The notes: a model not told the origin generated them from the letters alone. A stretch of DNA of 64,000 nt from Pseudosulfitobacter sp. DSM 107133 (GCF_022788695.1 NZ_CP085154.1:744001-808000); one strand, 5' to 3'. Shown: positions 47,604-56,882, numbered from the stretch's first letter. A program made the numbers and translations.

Positions 47604-49142
47604 TCATTGTGGGACCTCCATGCCAGCCATCAACATGCCCAGTTCCTTTTCGTCGGTCTGCTCGGGCATGCGTTCGCCCATGATATGGCCGTCGAACATC
47701 ACTGCAATGCGGTCTGACAGCGAAAAGATTTCCTCAAGCTCGACCGAGACCAGCAGGATCGCCTTGCCCTGATCGCGCAGGGCGACGATTTGCTGGTGGA
47801 TGAATTCGATGGCGCCGATGTCGACGCCGCGCGTGGGCTGGCCGACCAGCAACAGATCGGGGTTGCGTTCGATTTCGCGGGCGAGGACGATTTTTTGCTG
47901 GTTGCCGCCCGAGAAGTTTTTGGCGGCCAGTTTCGGGTCGGGTGGGCGCACGTCGAAACGTTCCATTTTTGCGATGGTGTCGGCGCGGATGGCGGCATTG
48001 TCCATCAGCGGACCGGCGCGATAGGACGGGTCGTGATGATAGCCAAAGGCGGTGTTTTCCCAGGCGTGGAAATCCATGATCAGCCCTTCGCGCTGGCGGT
48101 CTTCGGGGACATGGGCAATGCCGCGGGCACGGCGCGACTGGCCGTCGGAATGTTTGCCGCTAAGGTCAATCGGGTCTCCGTTCAGCAACACGGTGCCGGT
48201 GCCGCGTGCATAACCGCCCAGCAGTTCCAGCAGTTCGGACTGTCCGTTGCCTGCGACCCCTGCAATGCCGAGGATTTCGCCCGCACGCACTTGCAGGTTG
48301 ATGCCCTTGAGCCGTTCCACGCCGGTGTCGTCGGTGACCCGCAGGTTCTGGATGTCCAGCACCACATCGCCGGGGGCAGCGGGGGCCTTGTCGACGCGCA
48401 ACAGCACCTTGCGGCCCACCATCAGCTCTGCCAGCTGCTCGGGCGTGGTTTCGGCGGTTTTGACCGTGGCGGTCATTTGCCCGCGTCGCATAACGCTGAC
48501 GGTGTCGGTGATCTCCATGATCTCGCGCAGCTTGTGGGTGATCAGAATGATCGTCTTGCCCTCTTCGCGCAGCCGGCCCAGAATGCGGAACAGCTGGTCG
48601 GCTTCGGCGGGGGTCAGCACGCCCGTGGGTTCATCCAGGATCAGGATATCGGCCTGCCGGTACAGCGCCTTGAGGATTTCGACGCGCTGTTGCATCCCCA
48701 CGCCAAGGTCTTCGATCACGGCATCGGGGTTCACGTTCAGCCCGTATTCTTTCTCAAGCGCCACCAGTTCCTTGCGGGCCTTGCCCAGCGAGGTGGACAG
48801 CGACCAGCCGTCTTCGGCGCCCAGAATGATGTTTTCCAGCACGGTGAAATTTTCGACCAGCTTGAAATGCTGGAACACCATGCCGATGCCCGCCGCAATC
48901 GCGGCCTGACTGTCGGGAATGTCGGTTTTGGTGCCCGAGATAAAAATCTCGCCCGCGTCGGCTTTGTAAAAGCCGTAGAGGATGCTCATCAGGGTGGATT
49001 TGCCTGCGCCGTTCTCGCCGATGATCCCGTGGATGGTGCCGGGCATCACGCGGATCGAGATGTCCTTGTTGGCTTGCACAGGTCCAAAGGCCTTGGATAT
49101 GCCTTTGAGTTCAATCGCGGGGGCAACGGTGGTTGCTGTCAT
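47604..49142 (-). CDS. BMP-type ABC transporter ATP-binding protein (double ATPase)
   Basis: The 512-residue protein has two ABC domains in one chain. The first has a full Walker A GENGAGKST and LDEPTGVLTP; the second has a degenerate P-loop GVAGNGQSE and signature SGGNQQKIVLARE with GQPTRGVDIGA. This is the arrangement of sugar/nucleoside ATPases such as NupO/YufO. It energises import with the two permeases. Confidence 0.94.
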   Translation of the reverse strand: MTATTVAPAIELKGISKAFGPVQANKDISIRVMPGTIHGIIGENGAGKSTLMSILYGFYKADAGEIFISGTKTDIPDSQAAIAAGIGMVFQHFKLVENFTVLENIILGAEDGWSLSTSLGKARKELVALEKEYGLNVNPDAVIEDLGVGMQQRVEILKALYRQADILILDEPTGVLTPAEADQLFRILGRLREEGKTIILITHKLREIMEITDTVSVMRRGQMTATVKTAETTPEQLAELMVGRKVLLRVDKAPAAPGDVVLDIQNLRVTDDTGVERLKGINLQVRAGEILGIAGVAGNGQSELLELLGGYARGTGTVLLNGDPIDLSGKHSDGQSRRARGIAHVPEDRQREGLIMDFHAWENTAFGYHHDPSYRAGPLMDNAAIRADTIAKMERFDVRPPDPKLAAKNFSGGNQQKIVLAREIERNPDLLLVGQPTRGVDIGAIEFIHQQIVALRDQGKAILLVSVELEEIFSLSDRIAVMFDGHIMGERMPEQTDEKELGMLMAGMEVPQ

Positions 49143-49169
49143 GGCTGGCGAACCCTTTGTCTTGCGAAA

Positions 49170-49198
49170 GGGCCGCGCCAGATCGAACAGCGCGGCCC
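49170..49198 (-). terminator. Intercistronic hairpin between binding-protein and ATPase genes
   Basis: GGGCCGCGC (49170-49178) and GCGCGGCCC (49190-49198) form a perfect 9-bp stem with an 11-base loop, with CTTTCG after it on the minus strand. Position between the binding-protein gene and the rest of the operon fits partial termination or 3'-end protection that keeps binding-protein mRNA in excess. Confidence 0.6.
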
Positions 49199-49219
49199 CT
49201 GAGTGGTTTCAAGAAACGA

Positions 49220-50221
49220 TCAGAAGTCCAGAGCGGGGCAGCTGTCGTTTTCGTAGTAGGAAACAACCTTGATTTCGCCATCAATGATTTTCTGGCGTGC
49301 CTCTGCCACGGCAGCCTTCATCTCGTCGGTGACCAGGGCTTCGTTGTTTTCGTCGATCGCAACGCCAACACCATCTTCGGCCAGACCCAATGTGACGACC
49401 TTGCCGGTTTCCAGATCTGTCCCTGCTTTCATGGCGTTATAAACGGCCACGTCAACGCGCTTCAGCATGGATGTCAGAACTTGACCGGGGTGCAGGTGGT
49501 TCTGGTTGCTGTCCACGCCGATCGACAGAATGTTTTCATCAGCCGCAGTTTGCAGCACGCCCACGCCAGTGCCGCCCGCTGCGGCAAAGACCACATCCGC
49601 GCCCTGGCTGATCTGCGCCTTGGTGATTTCGGACCCTTTGACGGGATCGTTCCATGCGGCAGGCGTGGTGCCTGTCATATTGGCAATTACAGTGGCGTCG
49701 GGGTTCACGGATTTGACACCTTGGGCATAGCCACAGCCAAAGTGGCGGATCAACGGTACGTCCATGCCGCCGACAAATCCAACAGTGCCGGTTTTCGACG
49801 CCATCGCGGCCATAATGCCCACAAGATACGAGCCTTCGTGTTCAGCAAAGCTGACCTGGCGCACGTTGGGGATGTCGAGCCAGCTTACGTCGATCACGGC
49901 AAACTTGGTGTCGGGGTAATCGGGGGCCACTGTTGCCAGCGGATCGGCCATGGCAAAACCCATGGTGATAATCGGATTGGCGCCGGATTCGGCAAAGCGG
50001 CGCAGGGCCTGTTCGCGCTGGGCCTCGGACTGCATTTCGATTTCGGCGAATGTGCCGCCGGTTTCTTCGGCCCAACGCGTTGCGCCGTTAAAGGCCGCTT
50101 CGTTAAAGGATTTGTCGAATTTGCCGCCCAGGTCAAAGATCAGGGCGGGTTCGGCCATCGCAGCACCGGCGGTCAGGGCCAGCCCGGCAGCGGCGCCCAG
50201 AAATTTTTGCATAAGGGTCAT
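49220..50221 (-). CDS. BMP family ABC transporter substrate-binding protein
   Basis: The 333-residue protein has a Sec signal peptide (FLGAAAGLALTAGAAMA) and the Med/BmpA-type fold with LIFDLGGKFDKSFNEAAF, GFAMADPLATVAPDYPDTKF-like region and VGFVGGMDVPLIRHF. There is no lipobox, so it is a free periplasmic protein rather than a lipoprotein as in Gram-positives. BMP proteins bind nucleosides. It is first in the transporter operon. Confidence 0.93.
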   Translation of the reverse strand: MTLMQKFLGAAAGLALTAGAAMAEPALIFDLGGKFDKSFNEAAFNGATRWAEETGGTFAEIEMQSEAQREQALRRFAESGANPIITMGFAMADPLATVAPDYPDTKFAVIDVSWLDIPNVRQVSFAEHEGSYLVGIMAAMASKTGTVGFVGGMDVPLIRHFGCGYAQGVKSVNPDATVIANMTGTTPAAWNDPVKGSEITKAQISQGADVVFAAAGGTGVGVLQTAADENILSIGVDSNQNHLHPGQVLTSMLKRVDVAVYNAMKAGTDLETGKVVTLGLAEDGVGVAIDENNEALVTDEMKAAVAEARQKIIDGEIKVVSYYENDSCPALDF

Positions 50222-50414
50222 TTAATATCTCCCAGTTTTCGTGTTTGGAGCCTGCCGCCCGCTTTGGGGCAGTGGGGCCCGACGCCCGTGCATTTCTGTG
50301 TGCAAAACAGGCAGATCAGATTGATCAGATGCAAATAAGGCCGCACCGTCGGTGCCGGGTCAACCGCTTTTTCTGTGTGGAGGGGTGGTTTTGCGTGGCT
50401 TACCTAGGGTGAAG

Positions 50415-50840
50415 TCAACCCAATGGCGCGCGCATAAGCACCGCATCAACGGCTTTGGTCCCCGCGCGGGGGTAATATGCCCGTCGCAGTCCGGCGGGGG
50501 CAAAACCGCTACTTGCGTACAATGCGCAGGCGGAGGCGTTGTCGGCTGCGACTTCCAGAAACGCCTCATTGGCGGTTGCGCCTGCCTGCGCCATCCATTT
50601 GGCCATCAACAACCGCCCGATGCCCTTGCCCTGATGGTCGGGGGCAACGGCGATGGTCAGCAACTCAGCCTCGCCTGCGACGACGCGCACAAGGGCAAAG
50701 CCCCGCGGCAGCGTGGCGGCAAAGACGTGGGGGCTGTCGAGAAGCGACGCGAATTCTTTGGCTGTCCAGGGTCGTGCGTTGGTGAAGGCGGCGGCGTGGA
50801 TCTGGGCCATGACCAAGGGGGGCATGTCTTGCCGGGTCAT
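50415..50840 (-). CDS. rimI: Ribosomal protein S18 alanine N-acetyltransferase-like GNAT
   Basis: The 141-residue GNAT protein has LLTIAVAPDHQGKGIGRLLM with the Q-x2-G-x-G acetyl-CoA loop and the terminal ASACALYASSGFAPAGLRR-type region ending in a RimI-like YYPRAG. Its ATG overlaps the tsaB stop by 4 bp, the usual tsaB-rimI coupling, which supports the RimI call over a generic GNAT. Confidence 0.85.
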   Translation of the reverse strand: MTRQDMPPLVMAQIHAAAFTNARPWTAKEFASLLDSPHVFAATLPRGFALVRVVAGEAELLTIAVAPDHQGKGIGRLLMAKWMAQAGATANEAFLEVAADNASACALYASSGFAPAGLRRAYYPRAGTKAVDAVLMRAPLG

Positions 50841-51421
50841 GGCGTGTCTGGGGGCAGGATCACAGGCGGTACATCACGGCCTTGCGCGGCATCGGGGGGG
50901 CGCAGGTAATAGGGTGCCGGGGCAGGGGCCGCTTGCGGGAACCGGGCTGCGGCCTGCGTTGCAATGCTGGCGGCCAGATCGGCGGGGGCCGGATCGGGGT
51001 GCAGGGTGGTGCCGGCAGCCTCAAGCGTGGAACGGGAGACCAACGCGGGGCCATCTGCCTGCATCACATAGACCGATTCGCGCGGGGCGGGCACGCAGAC
51101 AGGTGGCGTTTGCAGGCTTTCACGTTGTTCGAAACCGGTGATGCCATAGGCCGGCACATCCAGCCCCAAGGCCAGACCCCGTGCAGCAGAAACGCCAATG
51201 CGAATGCCGGTGAAATTGCCGGGGCCGACGCCCACGCCAAGCGCATCCAGATTGCGCCATGTCAGATCATGGCGCGCCAGCAGCTCTTGCAGCAGGTCCA
51301 TCAGGCGCTCGGCCTGTCCGCGTGCCATCTCTTCGGCCACGGCTTCAACCACCGCACCATCCGACCACAAGGCGGCAGCGCACCAAGCGCCCGCGGTATC
51401 AAAGCCCAGGACAATGCTCAT
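50837..51421 (-). CDS. tsaB: tRNA t6A biosynthesis protein TsaB
   Basis: The 194-residue protein is a short ASKHA-fold partner of TsaD in making N6-threonylcarbamoyladenosine at A37 of tRNAs. VLGFDTAGAWCAAALW at the start, LGVGVGPGNFTGIRIGVSAA and RGLALGLDVPAYGITGFE match the family. Coupled with rimI as in most proteobacteria. Confidence 0.93.
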   Translation of the reverse strand: MSIVLGFDTAGAWCAAALWSDGAVVEAVAEEMARGQAERLMDLLQELLARHDLTWRNLDALGVGVGPGNFTGIRIGVSAARGLALGLDVPAYGITGFEQRESLQTPPVCVPAPRESVYVMQADGPALVSRSTLEAAGTTLHPDPAPADLAASIATQAAARFPQAAPAPAPYYLRPPDAAQGRDVPPVILPPDTP

Positions 51422-51503
51422 ATCAGGACACCGCGTTGCGTAGAAATGCGCAAGGCGCCGCAGATGCAGCGCCCGTAGAAACTTGATGTATCGGTCACAA
51501 AGA

Positions 51504-52067
51504 TCAGACCGCGACGGGGCGCACTTCGGTGACTTCGGGGATGTAATGGCGCAGCAGGTTTTCGATGCCCATTTTCAGCGTCAGCGTGGACGATGGGCAA
51601 CCGGCGCAGGCCCCCTGCATGTGCAGATATACAACACCGCGGTCAAAGCCGTGGAAGGTAATGTCGCCACCATCCTGAGCCACGGCGGGACGCACGCGGC
51701 TGTCCAGCAGTTCCTTGATCTGGCCAACGATGGCACTGTCTTCACCGCTGTGCTCGGCATGGCCCGAGGCGGGGGCGTGGCCCTCGTCCATCACAGCGTC
51801 GCCCGATTGGTAATGTTCCATGATCGCACCCAGAACGCCGGGCTTCATGTGGTCCCATTCGGTCGCGTCATCCTTGGTTACGGTGACGAAATCGGTGCCA
51901 AAGAACACGCCTGTCACGCCCGAAACCGCAAAGATGCGGCGCGCCAGGGGCGATTTGGCCGCAGCATCGGCTGTGGGGAAATCTGCGGTGCCCATGTCCA
52001 GAACGGTCTGGCCGGGCAGGAACTTCAAAGTGGCGGGGTTCGGCGTAGATTCGGTTTGGATGAACAT
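51504..52067 (-). CDS. NifU/Nfu-type iron-sulfur carrier protein
   Basis: The 187-residue protein has an N-terminal Nfu domain (FIQTESTPNPATLKFLPGQT, residues 2-90) and a C-terminal NifU domain with the cluster-binding CAGC in GACAGCPSSTLTLK. This is the alphaproteobacterial and mitochondrial NFU1 architecture, which delivers 4Fe-4S clusters to enzymes such as lipoyl synthase. In this genome it may serve the lipoylated 2-oxoacid dehydrogenases and RimO; that link is inference. Confidence 0.94.
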   Translation of the reverse strand: MFIQTESTPNPATLKFLPGQTVLDMGTADFPTADAAAKSPLARRIFAVSGVTGVFFGTDFVTVTKDDATEWDHMKPGVLGAIMEHYQSGDAVMDEGHAPASGHAEHSGEDSAIVGQIKELLDSRVRPAVAQDGGDITFHGFDRGVVYLHMQGACAGCPSSTLTLKMGIENLLRHYIPEVTEVRPVAV

Positions 52068-52164
52068 GGCAGTTGCTCCTGATGGGCTGTTGCATCAGAT
52101 ATGCGGATCAGCGCGCTATAAGTCAAGGTTTGGAACGATTCTAAACTGGGCGCTGTCGGGGGCG

Positions 52165-52620
52165 TCAGGTGATCGCTTCCAGCTTTTCCTTGCTCAGATC
52201 GCCTGGGACGATTGTGATCGGAATGGGCAATGATCCCGCGTTGCGCGACAGCTGCGTGACCAGCGGACCGGGGCCCTTTTTATCGGTGCCCGCCCCCAGA
52301 ACCAGAACGCCGATTTCGGGGTCTTCGCCAATCAGGGCGATAATCTCGTCTGCGACCTGTCCGTTGCGGATGACCAGTTCGGGGTTCACCCCCTGCCTGT
52401 CGCGCATCCACTTGGCGAACACCTCGAAATGCACTTCGATGCGTTCGCGGGCCTCTTCGCGCATGATATCGCCAACGCCGATCCAGTGATTGAACTCGTC
52501 CGGCGGAATGACCGACAGCACAGCCACGCCGCCGCCGGTCTTGGCAGCGCGCATGGCGGCAAAGCGCATGGCGTTCAGGCACTCGCGCGTGTCATCCAGC
52601 ACAACCAGAAATTTGCGCAT
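52165..52620 (-). CDS. Universal stress protein family (UspA-like)
   Basis: The 151-residue protein (start 52620, Shine-Dalgarno CGGAGGAAGT) begins KFLVVLDDTRECLNAMRFAA and ends with an ATP-loop-like VLVLGAGTDKKGPGPLVTQL and SLPITIVPG region (SLPIPITIVPG). This is the UspA fold. The G-2x-G-9x-G pattern for ATP binding is only partly kept. It is probably a cytosolic stress protein; no partner gene is evident. Confidence 0.88.
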   Translation of the reverse strand: MRKFLVVLDDTRECLNAMRFAAMRAAKTGGGVAVLSVIPPDEFNHWIGVGDIMREEARERIEVHFEVFAKWMRDRQGVNPELVIRNGQVADEIIALIGEDPEIGVLVLGAGTDKKGPGPLVTQLSRNAGSLPIPITIVPGDLSKEKLEAIT

Positions 52621-52677
52621 CACTTCCTCCGTTTTCAGCAGCAGCATGGCCCAAGGCAGGGCAGCGCGCAATGTTGT

Positions 52678-53277
52678 TCAGTTCCCAGCGGCCGCTTCGT
52701 CCAGCGCCATGGTCATCCGGTCATGGCCCCAGAACAGTTCGTCACCGACGGTAAAGCTGGGCGCACCAAAGATGCCGCGTGCGATGGCGTCGTCGGTCAG
52801 CGCGCGTAAAGCCTGTTTGGTTTCAGGGGTGCCAGCCTGTTCGACAAGCGCAGCGGCATCCTGTCCAAGCGCCTGCAACACCGGCCCGATTACCTCGGGT
52901 GCGCCGATGTCCAGATCCTCGGCAAAGTTTGCAGAATAGACCGCGCGGACAAAATCACCGATCCAGTCCGCACCGGCATTGGCCGCGCAAATCCGCGCTG
53001 CCAGCATGCTGCCACGCGGAAACGTCGACGGCTTTTGCAAGGGCAGTTCGGCTGCGGCACAGATGCGCGCCATGTCACGCCACATATAGGCGCCTTTGAT
53101 CGGATAAAGGTTAAACGGCGAATCCGTCATACCCTGCGCGCCGAACACCGGTCCCAGCAGGAACGGACGCCAGACCAGCGTCACCCCGCGTGCAACGCAG
53201 GCAGCCTCGATCTGCATCGCGGCGGGATAGCTGTAGGTGCTGGCGAATTCGAACCAGAATTCCAATGGTTTCGTCAT
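52678..53277 (-). CDS. 2-hydroxychromene-2-carboxylate isomerase family (DsbA-fold, GST kappa-like)
   Basis: The 199-residue protein (start 53277) has FWFEFASTYSYPAAMQIE, with the serine-type glutathione contact of this family, then LVWRPFLLGPVFGAQG and the terminal GAPSFTVGDELFWGHDRM. Members isomerise hydroxychromene carboxylates in naphthalene degradation, but most genomic copies have other, unknown glutathione-dependent roles. No aromatic degradation genes are nearby. It starts 4 bp after the aminotransferase stop. Confidence 0.88.
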   Translation of the reverse strand: MTKPLEFWFEFASTYSYPAAMQIEAACVARGVTLVWRPFLLGPVFGAQGMTDSPFNLYPIKGAYMWRDMARICAAAELPLQKPSTFPRGSMLAARICAANAGADWIGDFVRAVYSANFAEDLDIGAPEVIGPVLQALGQDAAALVEQAGTPETKQALRALTDDAIARGIFGAPSFTVGDELFWGHDRMTMALDEAAAGN

Positions 53278-53281
53278 GCTG

Positions 53282-54145
53282 TTATCCTTCGGATGCGGCC
53301 CAGTCCCAATACAATTGCCGTACCCGGCGTGTGACCGGGCCAATCTGGTATTGGGTGTCGTCAAAAGCGGTGACCGGCGTGACTTTCATCATATTGCCGC
53401 TCAGGAATACCTCGTCGGCGTTGTGAAAGTCATCAAAGCCCAGCACTGTTTCATGCACCGTCACACCGTCGGCGCGCAGATTGCTGATATGGCGGGCGCG
53501 CGTGATGCCCGACAGAAAGGTGCCATTGGCCACCGGCGTAAATACTTCGCCGTCGCGCACCATAAAGACGTTGGCGGTGGCTGTTTCGGCCACGTTGCCC
53601 AGGGCATCGGCCACCAGCGCGTTCCCGAACCCTTTGGATTTCGCTTCGACCAGCATCCGCGCGTTGTTGGGGTACAGGCAGCCCGCCTTGGCGTTCACCA
53701 CTGCATCTTCCAGCACCGGACGGCGGAATTTGGTGCGTGTCAGCGTGGTTGACGCATCGGGGGCCGCCATCGGGATTTTTTCCAGCGAAATGGCAAATCC
53801 GGTCTTTTCGGGCATCGGCACGATGCCGGAAGGATCGCCGTCAATCGCCCAGTACATCGGGCGGATATAGACCGGTTCCGCAGGGTCATAGGCTTTCAGC
53901 CCTTCGTGCACGATGGCGATCATGTCTTCGGGGCTGACCGTAGGGGTGATCATCAGCGCCTTGGCCGAGCGGTTCACGCGCGCGCAATGGGCCGCCAGGT
54001 CCGGCGTGTACCCGTCAAAAAACCGCGCGCCGTCGAACACGGTTCCGCCCAGCCACGACCCATGATCGGCGGCCTTCATCACAGCGACGTCACCGTCGTG
54101 CCATGTGCCGTCAAAAAACGTTCTGATTCCCGTACCTACAGCCAT
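53282..54145 (-). CDS. Branched-chain amino acid aminotransferase-like (class IV PLP enzyme)
   Basis: The 287-residue class IV aminotransferase has a substrate loop GTVFDGARFFDG, YIRPMYWAIDG and the PLP lysine in NAKAGCLYPNNARMLVEA, followed by ETATANVFMVRDGEVFTP. It may act on branched-chain amino acids, but D-amino acid transaminases and ADC lyases share this fold, so substrate is not certain. Coupled with the isomerase gene downstream. Confidence 0.88.
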   Translation of the reverse strand: MAVGTGIRTFFDGTWHDGDVAVMKAADHGSWLGGTVFDGARFFDGYTPDLAAHCARVNRSAKALMITPTVSPEDMIAIVHEGLKAYDPAEPVYIRPMYWAIDGDPSGIVPMPEKTGFAISLEKIPMAAPDASTTLTRTKFRRPVLEDAVVNAKAGCLYPNNARMLVEAKSKGFGNALVADALGNVAETATANVFMVRDGEVFTPVANGTFLSGITRARHISNLRADGVTVHETVLGFDDFHNADEVFLSGNMMKVTPVTAFDDTQYQIGPVTRRVRQLYWDWAASEG

Positions 54146-54225
54146 CTCTTACCCTCCTGGAATTGTCGGGACGTTATCAGGATAGGCCGGAGGGTCCAGT
54201 CGCAAAGACCAAATTGTGACCTGTC

Positions 54226-54465
54226 TCAGTCGCCGCGCTCGCGGATGGCATAAACCCCTTCGGGCAGGTCCAGTGCGGCGGCCATATCGCGCACCTGTGC
54301 ATGGCTCAGGGTGATTTTCATGACTGTGTCGGTGCGCGCATCGTACTGTTCGACGGTCACGCATTCGGTAAAACTGTTGACGATCACATCTTCCTGCAAA
54401 GGCACGCCGCCGTCGTCCACCAGGGTGATCACAGTCGAGTCAAATTCGTGTTCAATTGTAAACAT
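54226..54465 (-). CDS. Small acidic protein of unknown function
   Basis: The 79-residue protein (FTIEHEFDSTVITLVDDGG, then EDVIVNSFTECVTVEQYD) has a beta-strand-rich N-terminal part and a helical C-terminus (LSHAQVRDMAAALDLPEG). It has good codon use and is divergent from the M48 gene. I do not recognise a named domain. It is probably cytosolic, and may be transcribed together with the aminotransferase gene 80 bp downstream. Confidence 0.7.
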   Translation of the reverse strand: MFTIEHEFDSTVITLVDDGGVPLQEDVIVNSFTECVTVEQYDARTDTVMKITLSHAQVRDMAAALDLPEGVYAIRERGD

Positions 54466-54631
54466 GTCCAGAGCCTAACCGCACGGGCTGCACATGCAAG
54501 CGGTGATCGGCGCGTCTTCACCTGCGTGCTGTGATCTGGTCGGATCGGGGCTGGAAGCGGGCGGTGGACATGCTAAGTTGCAAGGCGACGTTTGCGGTGT
54601 TTTTGGGCCGCACAGACCAAGGAACTGACGC

Positions 54632-55360
54632 ATGCTGAAGAAACTGGTACAGGTTCTGCTGCCGCTGGCCCTGCTTGCGGCCTGTGACGTGCCCACAACC
54701 GTATCAACCCCCCCGTCGCAATCGAATGCGCCTACCAACAGCAGCGCCGGAAACGATGAACTGCGCGGCAAGGATCAGGCCGAACGCGCCTTTGTGCAGG
54801 TTCTGCAACGGCTGGAACCCGTGGCCGAGCGCGAGTGTCGCAACCGCACCACCGGCGTGAACTGTGATTTCCGCATCGTTGTCGACGACAGGCCGAACCA
54901 GCCTGCCAATGCCTATCAGACATTGGACAAAACCAATCGTCCGGTGATTTTCTTTACGCTCCAGCTGATTCAGGACGCCTATAACGCCGACGAGATTGCC
55001 TTTGTCATGGGCCACGAGGCAGCGCACCACATCGCCGGGCATCTGGCACGGCAACGTCAGAATGCGGTGGCCGGTGCGGTGATTTTTGCCGGTCTGGCAA
55101 CTTTGACAGGCGGTGACGCCGGCGCGGTTGAATCGGCGCAGCGTCTGGGGGAGCAGGTGGGCGCGCGCACCTATTCCAAGGAATTCGAATTGGAGGCGGA
55201 CGCGCTCGGCACCATCATCACCCACCGCGCAGGTTATGATCCTTTGCGCGGGGCCGAATTCTTTACGCGCATCCCTGATCCCGGCAACCGCTTTCTGGGC
55301 ACGCACCCGCCCAACGCGGCGCGTCTGGAAACCGTGCGGCGCACCGCTGCGGCGTTGTGA
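54632..55360 (+). CDS. M48 family metallopeptidase lipoprotein
   Basis: The 242-residue protein has a lipoprotein signal ending in LLAAC (C18) and the zinc motif HEAAH in VMGHEAAHHIAGHLARQ, with the third ligand glutamate in FELEADALGTII. This is the M48 peptidase pattern of periplasmic BepA/LoiP-like proteases that act in outer-membrane protein quality control. It is shorter than BepA because there is no TPR domain. Divergent from the small acidic protein gene. Confidence 0.93.
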   Translation: MLKKLVQVLLPLALLAACDVPTTVSTPPSQSNAPTNSSAGNDELRGKDQAERAFVQVLQRLEPVAERECRNRTTGVNCDFRIVVDDRPNQPANAYQTLDKTNRPVIFFTLQLIQDAYNADEIAFVMGHEAAHHIAGHLARQRQNAVAGAVIFAGLATLTGGDAGAVESAQRLGEQVGARTYSKEFELEADALGTIITHRAGYDPLRGAEFFTRIPDPGNRFLGTHPPNAARLETVRRTAAAL

Positions 55361-55453
55361 CTGTCTGAACGGTTACGTGTATTTCCAAATGACACATGAA
55401 GAGACCGCCCACCGACAATGGGCGGCGGCACGGCGCAGGCTGGTGCTGAGCTG

Positions 55454-55804
55454 ATGCGGTTGCTGGGGCAGATCCTGACCGACCGCGGGTCAAAATACGC
55501 GGTGTCGGGTATGGCCGTCAGCAGCCGCGCCGAGATTGATGCCGCGTTGAAACAGCTCAAGCGGGACAAGACCTATGCCAAGGCCACGCACAACACATGG
55601 GCGGCGCTGTTGACCGAGGGCGGCCCGATCAAGGGCGACGACGGCGAAGCCGGAGCGGGCATGGTGATCATCCGCATGCTGGAGCGCGAGGACCTGGCCG
55701 ATCACCTGATTGTGGTAACGCGCTGGTATGGCGGCAAACATCTGGGCGGCGATCGTTTTCGCCATGTGCAGACCTGTGTGCGGGCCTATCTGGACGCGCT
55801 TTAG
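55454..55804 (+). CDS. YigZ/IMPACT (UPF0029) family protein
   Basis: The protein of about 116 residues has GSKYAVSGMAV, ATHNTWAALL, DDGEAGAGMVIIRMLER and VVTRWYGGKHLGGDRFRHV, which is the UPF0029 core (GEPxGTxG / TRYFGGxxLG pattern). It lacks the second C-terminal domain of Escherichia coli YigZ. The frame is open from 55418, and the ATG at 55454 is the first one before the conserved part; the earlier start remains possible. Function unknown; IMPACT-like proteins interact with translation factors in eukaryotes. Confidence 0.8.
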   Translation: MRLLGQILTDRGSKYAVSGMAVSSRAEIDAALKQLKRDKTYAKATHNTWAALLTEGGPIKGDDGEAGAGMVIIRMLEREDLADHLIVVTRWYGGKHLGGDRFRHVQTCVRAYLDAL

Positions 55805-56427
55805 ACGCTGAGTGCTATGGCCGCAAAGAAACAGCCCGAAGCTACCAGCACAAAAACGTGCCACAGCGCCATCTGGAACCGGAATTCGCGCATGGCAAAG
55901 AACACCGCCCCCGCCGAATAGGTCAGCCCGCCCGCTGCAACCAATGCCATGGCCGCGCCGCTCAGGCTGGACCACATCGGCCAGATCAGCAGCACGCTGG
56001 CCCAGCCCAACGCCAGATACAGTGCCAGCGACCCGCGTCCTTCCGTCGACCAGAACGACAGTTTCGCAATCGCCCCGCCCAAGGCCACCAGCCAGACGAA
56101 CCCCAGCACCACATAACCGGAGACGGACCCCAGAACGACAACGAGCGGCGTGTAGGTGCCCGCAATCTTCAGGTAAATCGCCGCATGATCCACCCGCGCC
56201 AACACGGGCCGCGAGCGGTCCCATGGCAGCAGGTGATAGGCCGCGGATGCCGCGAACGCAAAGACCAGAACCGCCAGATAAACGCTGACCGAAGCCACGG
56301 TCGCGGCTGGTGCATGGGTTGTCACATGTCCCAGCAGGACCGCGGCGCCAATCAGCGATCCGGTCAGCCCGAGGACATGCACCGACCCGTCGACAAGCGT
56401 TTCTGAAAGGGATCGTGGATAAGCCAT
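55801..56427 (-). CDS. Hemolysin III family (PAQR-like) membrane protein
   Basis: The 208-residue protein has seven helices with the family motifs SASAAYHLLPWDRS (H1), RVDHAAIYLKIAGTYTPLVV and the C-terminal WHVFVLVASGCFF with a conserved histidine. These Ser/His/Asp sites bind zinc in PAQR proteins. Despite the name, bacterial members are not known toxins in general. Its stop overlaps the end of the convergent YigZ-like gene by 4 bp. Confidence 0.9.
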   Translation of the reverse strand: MAYPRSLSETLVDGSVHVLGLTGSLIGAAVLLGHVTTHAPAATVASVSVYLAVLVFAFAASAAYHLLPWDRSRPVLARVDHAAIYLKIAGTYTPLVVVLGSVSGYVVLGFVWLVALGGAIAKLSFWSTEGRGSLALYLALGWASVLLIWPMWSSLSGAAMALVAAGGLTYSAGAVFFAMREFRFQMALWHVFVLVASGCFFAAIALSV

Positions 56428-56489
56428 GCGCTCAAACTAACCTGTTTCAGTCCACAGGCTATGGCAGATGTGTAACAATATGGTTGACG

Positions 56490-56882
56490 TTACTGGAGCT
56501 TGGCGGCTTTGCGCCCACGCGCCAGATGCCAGCGATACAAAACGGGGGCCAGCACCCAATCATACAACACAACCGCCACAGGTTGCATCACAGGCCAGGA
56601 CACCACCCGCGCCAGCCAGCGAAAACGCGGCATGTCCTGCCACAGCAGAATGAACGCGGGGATACCGGAATAGACCTGACCGTTCTTGCGCACATGCAAC
56701 CGTTTGGCCGCGTCATCGGCGCTGACACCCCAGCCTGCCAGCGCATCGCTGTTCAGATCGTCAAAGCGGATCGGCAGGGCGTTGTCACGGCTGTATCCGG
56801 CGTAATGGTCGATCTCGAACCGGCAGACAGGGCATTCGCCGTTGTACAAAACGCTGGTGTCTTCCGTGGTGTTCTGTTCCAT
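56490..56882 (-). CDS. DCC-family thiol-disulfide oxidoreductase (DUF393)
   Basis: The 130-residue protein has the DUF393 start VLYNGECPVCRFEIDHY with a CPVC redox motif, and a C-terminal part with a LPIRFDDLNSDAL segment and a hydrophobic region (VVSWPVMQPVAVVLYDWVLA). It is probably a thioredoxin-fold, membrane-associated redox protein. No partner gene is apparent. Confidence 0.88.
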   Translation of the reverse strand: MEQNTTEDTSVLYNGECPVCRFEIDHYAGYSRDNALPIRFDDLNSDALAGWGVSADDAAKRLHVRKNGQVYSGIPAFILLWQDMPRFRWLARVVSWPVMQPVAVVLYDWVLAPVLYRWHLARGRKAAKLQ

